10,585 nucleotides of DNA from an uncultured Oscillospiraceae bacterium (GTDB lineage: Bacteria; Bacillota; Clostridia; UBA1212; SIG427): NCBI GenBank assembly GCA_902465325.1, contig CABQMV010000072.1, positions 1-10,585 of the forward strand, written 5' to 3'. Position numbers and translations under genes: made by a program. Each line of letters opens with the position of its first letter. Positions within the stretch are counted from its first letter, which is position 1. The notes beneath the pieces were generated by a model that was given only the letters and a program-made list of their open reading frames with translations, was not told the DNA's origin and made no database searches. Shown here piece after piece: positions 7,576 through 10,585 of this stretch.

Positions 7576-9084
7576 CTATACATTCTGTGCGTTATGACAA
7601 ACCAACGGCGTTTCCGGTGTAATGGCCTCAAATCGGTAGCCATTGTCCAGACCATACTGTATAATACGGCTCAAAGCTTCGTTAGTAGCCCCTTTCCGAT
7701 CGGTATCATGCATAAGAACAATATTGTACCGCCCCTGCTTCAAGCCGGATACAACACTCTCATAAATAGCCTCCGCATTACCTTCATTATCTGTGGTAGC
7801 GTCTGTGCTGTCACAGTTCCAATCATAATAGAGATATCCGTGCTCCAGCATAAGGGAAGGCAGTGTCCCCATAACACCAGGGCAATATTTTGAACTCACC
7901 ATATTAGAAGCGCCTCCCGGAAACCGTATAATTCTGGCATCATAGCCGGTATCCGTTAAAACCTTATCATGCAGCTTGTCTATACTCTCTAAGTAAGAAG
8001 TTTTTGTGGCATAGACCTTGGCATAATCGTGGTCATAGGCGTGCAGGCCAACGGTATGCCCTTCATCAATTTCTCTTTGTACCAGCGCCCGGTTGGCTTC
8101 ACTGTAATTAATAATAAAAAAAGTTGCCTTTACATTGTATTGCTTCAATACGTCCAGATTGGCCGGCGTTACATGGGAGCTGGGGCCGTCGTCAAAAGTA
8201 AAGCAAATAACGCCCTTGCCGTCCTCCGTTTTCCAGGTACTGGAATCGTATCCTATTTTATTAATTACTTTAATAATCCTTTCTGCGGAAGAAGAGTTAT
8301 TGCTGCTGTCAGTAACCGTGTATTTGATTTTAAACGTCCCTGCCTTCTCCGCCTTAAACTGCCCGCCGCAGTCTGACTGTACCCGACTGGAAAGATCTCC
8401 GTCCGTATCATCTGCAGCCGTACATCCCTCATCCTGATAGGTCTCTCCTACCAGTAGGGTCACAATAGCATTTCCCTTCAGAGAAATCTGAGGAGGCACG
8501 GTATCCAATGTTTCTGCCGTTCTGGTAGCAGTAGCAGTGTTGCCGGAAGAATCCCGGACAGTATAGGTAATCAAAAATTTTCCGTCAGCCTGCTTCTCTG
8601 TCTTCACCTCTACTTGATCGGTAAGGTCTCCGTCATAATTATCCACGGCAGTAAAACCGTTATTTTCTGTAAGCTCGATTTTAGGAGCTTCTTTATCTAC
8701 TACACGAATCGTTCTGTCTGCATAGTAAGTTTTCCCCTGATATTCCAGAGTATACCGAACAACATAATCCCCTATTTTGGAAGTATCGACCTGAGATCCG
8801 GCCTTCACCTGATGGGACAGATCGGTAAAACCGCTGGAGGCCTTTACCGTCGATTCATCATAAGGGGTATTGACTGCCACCTCTATCTCGCTTCCGCCCT
8901 TAAAAGAAATAGACGGTCCGCTGTTGCCCGGAAAAAATACGAATTGTACCAGCAGAATAAAAAATAAAAGAGCAATGATCGCCATACAGGTAGGCAGCTC
9001 ATATTTCTTGATCCGAAAAAACTTATACAGGCCAAAGGATATTGCCACAAAAGCCAAAATTTCAATAATATGCAAAATACTCAT
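7576..9084 (-). CDS. Membrane-anchored polysaccharide deacetylase with Ig-like domains
   Basis: A 502-aa protein with two N-terminal membrane helices (about 3-23 and 33-51), three Ig-like modules of the DUF5011/HYR kind (about 57-130, 132-190, 197-275), and a C-terminal NodB-type deacetylase domain (about 290-495). The Ig-like modules show VDNYDGDLTDQV (147-158), YTVRDSSGNTA, DDTDGDLSSRV and YTVTDSSNNS. All NodB motifs are present: TFDDGPS (296-302, base Asp298 and metal ligand Asp299), HAYDH (348-352, metal histidines), RFPGG (387-391), DWN (421-423) and LMH (457-459). The enzyme should remove N- or O-acetyl groups from an envelope glycan outside the membrane, probably peptidoglycan or the exopolysaccharide started by the next gene. 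Shine-Dalgarno support is weak: AAAGGAT is 14 bases from the ATG. First gene of the four-gene operon, with a leader of up to about 150 nt. Confidence 0.94.
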   Translation of the reverse strand: MSILHIIEILAFVAISFGLYKFFRIKKYELPTCMAIIALLFFILLVQFVFFPGNSGPSISFKGGSEIEVAVNTPYDESTVKASSGFTDLSHQVKAGSQVDTSKIGDYVVRYTLEYQGKTYYADRTIRVVDKEAPKIELTENNGFTAVDNYDGDLTDQVEVKTEKQADGKFLITYTVRDSSGNTATATRTAETLDTVPPQISLKGNAIVTLLVGETYQDEGCTAADDTDGDLSSRVQSDCGGQFKAEKAGTFKIKYTVTDSSNNSSSAERIIKVINKIGYDSSTWKTEDGKGVICFTFDDGPSSHVTPANLDVLKQYNVKATFFIINYSEANRALVQREIDEGHTVGLHAYDHDYAKVYATKTSYLESIDKLHDKVLTDTGYDARIIRFPGGASNMVSSKYCPGVMGTLPSLMLEHGYLYYDWNCDSTDATTDNEGNAEAIYESVVSGLKQGRYNIVLMHDTDRKGATNEALSRIIQYGLDNGYRFEAITPETPLVCHNAQNV

Positions 9085-9130
9085 CTTCAGAGACAGATCC
9101 TTTCTGCAAGACTAAAACATAAAATCACAA

Positions 9131-9144
9131 ATTATATTATATCA
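9131..9144 (-). promoter_or_regulatory. Possible second promoter (extended -10) for the deacetylase operon
   Basis: On the minus strand the text reads TGATATAATATAAT, which gives TGn-TATAAT (extended -10; TATAAT at 9136-9141) and an overlapping second TATAAT (9131-9136). No good -35 lies 16-18 bp upstream. A TGTACA at 19 bp falls in the dyad at 9152-9168. A start here would leave a leader of about 45 nt. Confidence 0.45.
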
Positions 9145-9151
9145 CAATTTG

Positions 9152-9168
9152 CCTGTATTTTGTACAGG
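9152..9168. repeat. Dyad CCTGTA-N5-TACAGG in the deacetylase leader
   Basis: A perfect 6-bp inverted repeat with a 5-nt centre. It lies in the leader of the distal promoter and just upstream of the extended -10 at 9136-9144. It could be an RNA hairpin or a repressor/activator site. Confidence 0.5.
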
Positions 9169-9179
9169 TTACAGCCAAA

Positions 9180-9213
9180 ACCGCAAAGCGGTCCGCTATT
9201 TCTAAACGGACCG
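9180..9213 (-). promoter_or_regulatory. Two mutually exclusive hairpins in the deacetylase operon leader
   Basis: Minus-strand RNA can form a 7-bp stem CGGTCCG/CGGACCG (9207-9213 with 9189-9195, 11-nt loop), or a following 5-bp stem ACCGC-UUU-GCGGU (9188-9192 with 9180-9184) that ends in three further U residues. The second uses 9189-9192, which belong to the 3' arm of the first, so only one can form at a time. This resembles a weak attenuator. I recognise no known riboswitch or T-box consensus. Confidence 0.4.
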
Positions 9214-9243
9214 AATCTTTCATTTGGCACTTTTCGTAGAGCT

Positions 9244-9272
9244 ATTATACCATGGTCCCCAAATAAAGTCCA
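9244..9272 (-). promoter_or_regulatory. Sigma-A promoter of the deacetylase-transferase-fucosidase-DUF1846 operon
   Basis: On the minus strand, TGGACT (9267-9272, four of six consensus bases) is followed by a 17-bp spacer and a perfect TATAAT (9244-9249). Start is expected near 9237, so the mRNA leader before the deacetylase start at 9084 is about 150 nt and contains three hairpins. Confidence 0.75.
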
Positions 9273-9368
9273 TGTCCGGATTGCGAAAAAGAAGAAAAGC
9301 GCGGCAGAGCGCCTCAGCTTTCCACAGACCTCAACGTCCTTTTAGTTTATAATGCGCAGTAAAAGCTA

Positions 9369-9396
9369 TTGACAAGCAGAAAAAAATATATATGAT
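9369..9396 (+). promoter_or_regulatory. Distal sigma-A promoter of the secreted-protein operon
   Basis: A perfect TTGACA (9369-9374), a 16-bp A-rich spacer and TATGAT (9391-9396). Start is expected near 9403, giving a leader of about 155 nt. The -10 lies inside the left arm of the inverted repeat 9389-9443, so a protein bound there would block it. Confidence 0.7.
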
Positions 9397-9443
9397 GACA
9401 TCAAGTATTGTACAGAAATTCTTAGACGGTAAGTCATCATATA
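9389..9443. repeat. 11-bp inverted repeat spanning the distal promoter
   Basis: TATATGATGAC (9389-9399) is matched exactly by GTCATCATATA (9433-9443), with 33 bp between them. The left arm covers the -10 of the distal plus-strand promoter. This suggests a two-site operator. An RNA hairpin from that promoter is unlikely because transcription starts after the left arm. Confidence 0.6.
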
Positions 9444-9474
9444 AAATTCTATATGCTTTTTTGAGAAATATATG

Positions 9475-9503
9475 TTGACAGAATATATTTAAAGAACTAT
9501 AAT
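9475..9503 (+). promoter_or_regulatory. Perfect-consensus proximal sigma-A promoter of the secreted-protein operon
   Basis: TTGACA (9475-9480), a 17-bp spacer and TATAAT (9498-9503) match the consensus in every position. Start is expected near 9510, about 48 nt before the ATG. Such a strong promoter normally needs a repressor unless expression is constitutive. Confidence 0.9.
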
Positions 9504-9512
9504 TTTATTAAC

Positions 9513-9526
9513 GTAAATCGGTTTAC
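9513..9526. promoter_or_regulatory. LacI-type operator-like palindrome at the transcription start
   Basis: GTAAA-TCGG-TTTAC is a 14-mer palindrome with a central CG and 12 of 14 symmetric positions. It begins about three bases after the predicted start of the proximal promoter, a classical repressor position. The central CG and AT-rich arms fit LacI/GalR regulators. The outer bases GT...AC do not fit the TG...CA ends of a CcpA cre site, so CcpA is less likely. Confidence 0.5.
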
Positions 9527-9557
9527 AAAAAATTGCTACAAAAAGGAGATGTAAAAC

Positions 9558-10097
9558 ATGAAGAAGAAAATGTTTCTATTTTTTGCAATTTTGGTTTTGT
9601 TGTTGGGGGGTATTGGCGTATCTGCCTACACATACAACGATTCAACTATTAGTCTGAAGCACAAAGAGTACCAGACTTACGTGCTTTCCGGTTCCGAAAC
9701 AGCAACATTTAATCAAAGTGATGTTGATAAGAAGAATGACAATTTAGTAGTAAAATTCTATATAGGAGCTTCAGAAAAAAACACAAGTTCGTCTAGTTCC
9801 CAAAATTTTTACTATGATATCCACTCAGTTTATTTTAATGATATATTGAAATCTGGTCGTTGGTGGACAGAAGAAATTAATAGATCGGATGGCAAAATCG
9901 GTGTAGCTCGCGTTTTTCAGTGCGTAGATTTAGCCTGTGGACCAATACAAAAACAATCTATTTATAAAATAACCATGCATGCAAATCCTTTAGTTGGAGG
10001 TATTTCATCTAGGTGTACTGTACAGCACGGGTACGGTAATAAAATAAGTACGGAGGTATTTATTACAGGATCCAGAAGCACACAGCTCAGCGGTTAA
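9558..10097 (+). CDS. Secreted protein of unknown family with Sec signal peptide
   Basis: A 179-aa precursor. Residues 1-23 form a classical signal peptide: MKKK, a hydrophobic core to about residue 21, then VSA, with likely cleavage before Tyr24. That leaves a soluble mature protein of about 156 aa with no further membrane helix. The mature part has a Ser-rich stretch (72-81), a Trp pair in SGRWWTEE (99-106), and three cysteines: Cys122 and Cys127 in FQCVDLACGP, and Cys153. One disulfide is therefore possible. I do not recognise the family. Size, export, the strong promoter and a membrane-protein partner recall secreted bacteriocin or signalling operons, but I see no lactococcin-972 or other bacteriocin signature. 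ATG 9558 is supported by AAGGAG nine bases upstream. The DNA is visibly more AT-rich than the minus-strand genes, consistent with transfer. The next start is 50 bp downstream. Confidence 0.88.
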   Translation: MKKKMFLFFAILVLLLGGIGVSAYTYNDSTISLKHKEYQTYVLSGSETATFNQSDVDKKNDNLVVKFYIGASEKNTSSSSSQNFYYDIHSVYFNDILKSGRWWTEEINRSDGKIGVARVFQCVDLACGPIQKQSIYKITMHANPLVGGISSRCTVQHGYGNKISTEVFITGSRSTQLSG

Positions 10098-10107
10098 CAG
10101 ATATGAC

Positions 10108-10134
10108 CACGGGGCTGCCAGGGGCAGCCCCGTG
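10108..10134 (+). terminator. GC-rich intercistronic hairpin without T-run (partial terminator or processing element)
   Basis: A perfect 12-bp stem (10108-10119 with 10123-10134) closes a 3-nt loop. It begins 10 bp after the stop of the secreted-protein gene. No T-run follows; instead the GGGAGG ribosome-binding site of the next gene comes at once. It probably stabilises the upstream message or lowers expression of the second gene relative to the first, as seen in operons making much exported product and less partner protein. That role is inferred. Confidence 0.7.
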
Positions 10135-10147
10135 CCGGGAGGACAAA

Positions 10148-10573
10148 ATGAAACGCAAATCCAAAAAATTTTTGTACTTTATACTAAGTTTACTTCTGAC
10201 CACTGTTATAACCGCCTATGTACTGAATATTATATACGGCGCTGTAGCAGGAGTAAGAATCTGGACAGATACCTATCGGTACAGCCAACACGATATTGTA
10301 ATCTTTAACAATATGGACTGGTATGTTACAGATATTCTTGCAAAAAAATTTCAAATTGAAGGCTATGTTATGGAAACCTCGGGATACAGTACAAGTAATT
10401 TCCCCATAACGGTAGAAAAAGCCGAGGCAAAAAAGTCTTCCGCCGATTTTCATATTACCACACTTCCCTATGACAGCTTTGACCAGCTCAGAGATGTATT
10501 GATACCCAAAAAAATGGTACGGAGCTGCAACGAAAAATTAATGAAAGATTCTTATGCTATGGCGCTGTCTTAA
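10148..10573 (+). CDS. Single-pass membrane protein of unknown family, possibly truncated or frameshifted
   Basis: A 141-aa protein. A Lys/Arg-rich start (MKRKSKK) precedes one long hydrophobic segment (about 8-34), read as a signal anchor. About 105 residues should lie outside the cell, including HDIVIFNNMDWYVTDILAKK (48-67) and one cysteine (Cys127). I do not recognise the family. ATG 10148 has GGAGG six bases upstream; the in-frame ATG at 10103 would run through the intercistronic hairpin and is unlikely. The gene follows the secreted-protein gene and probably shares its transcript, so it may be an immunity, transport or anchoring partner. The stop comes 12 bases before the window edge. 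In the +2 frame the last bases read YGAVLSEVV without stop, so the gene could be the first part of a longer, frameshifted membrane protein. The sequence does not settle this. Confidence 0.75.
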   Translation: MKRKSKKFLYFILSLLLTTVITAYVLNIIYGAVAGVRIWTDTYRYSQHDIVIFNNMDWYVTDILAKKFQIEGYVMETSGYSTSNFPITVEKAEAKKSSADFHITTLPYDSFDQLRDVLIPKKMVRSCNEKLMKDSYAMALS

Positions 10574-10585
10574 GTGAAGTTGTCC

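Larger units (their letters stand above)
9085..9557. other. Divergent control region between the two operons
   Basis: About 470 bp without a convincing gene. It holds the minus-strand promoters and structured leader of the deacetylase operon (9131-9272), a short GCGC-N6-GCGC inverted repeat at 9299-9312, and the tandem plus-strand promoters with operator-like repeats (9369-9526). The right half is strongly AT-rich, like the gene it drives. The left edge of the AT-rich segment, near 9345, may mark the boundary of an acquired block. Confidence 0.6.

Noticed and set aside
9120..9237. Known riboswitch or T-box in the deacetylase leader
   Set aside because: No specifier loop, T-box sequence or familiar riboswitch core could be recognised; only generic hairpins are visible.
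9286..9316. Minus-strand terminator GCGC-N6-GCGC followed by a T-rich tract
   Set aside because: The stem is only 4 bp and no minus-strand gene lies to its right within the window, so it has nothing evident to terminate.
9325..9353. Additional plus-strand promoter with TATAAT at 9348-9353
   Set aside because: No acceptable -35 box 16-18 bp upstream and no extended -10; two better promoters lie downstream.
9392..9478. 28-codon plus-strand frame starting MMTSSIVQKFLDG upstream of the secreted-protein gene
   Set aside because: It looks peptide-like, but its ATG lies inside the -10 of the distal promoter, so that transcript cannot contain it, and no Shine-Dalgarno sequence precedes it.
9558..10097. 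Lactococcin-972-type bacteriocin precursor
   Set aside because: A signal peptide and partner membrane protein fit loosely, but the mature part is much too long and I see none of the family's conserved Trp/Tyr/His pattern.

Overview
This window looks like part of the chromosome of a gut clostridium of the Lachnospiraceae type. The evidence is moderate GC content, strong AAGGAG/GGAGG ribosome-binding sites, consensus sigma-A promoters, a GH95 fucosidase, a DUF1846 protein, and intergenic arrays of tiny TATATCA-linked hairpins. No gene names the species, so the assignment is an inference.

Layout from left to right. Positions 117-1757 (minus) hold a two-gene operon: a small, apparently N-terminally shortened PD-(D/E)XK-like protein, followed by a PfkB sugar kinase fused to a C-terminal cupin. 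Its promoter (1835-1863) abuts an array of five short hairpins (1867-2010). A 20-bp terminator hairpin (2011-2055) then closes a tRNA-Met/tRNA-Glu operon (2056-2210, minus), which has a perfect-consensus promoter (2263-2291).

Positions 2352-9084 (minus) hold a tight four-gene operon. In transcription order it encodes a membrane-anchored polysaccharide deacetylase with Ig-like domains, a polyprenyl-phosphate sugar transferase, a cytoplasmic GH95 alpha-L-fucosidase and a DUF1846/UPF0371 protein. The last three genes overlap or nearly abut. The first two belong to envelope or exopolysaccharide assembly. The fucosidase and DUF1846 protein are probably intracellular, so the operon mixes glycan building and glycan breakdown.

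Positions 9085-9557 are a divergent control region of about 470 bp. It carries minus-strand promoters and a structured leader for the deacetylase operon. It also carries two strong plus-strand promoters, an 11-bp inverted repeat over the first -10, and a LacI-type palindrome just after the second -10.

Positions 9558-10573 (plus) are a visibly AT-rich accessory pair that I could not assign to any family: a Sec-secreted protein of 179 aa and a single-pass membrane protein of 141 aa, separated by a 12-bp GC-rich hairpin. This is the best candidate for an undescribed system. The second gene may be frameshifted or continue in another frame beyond the right edge.
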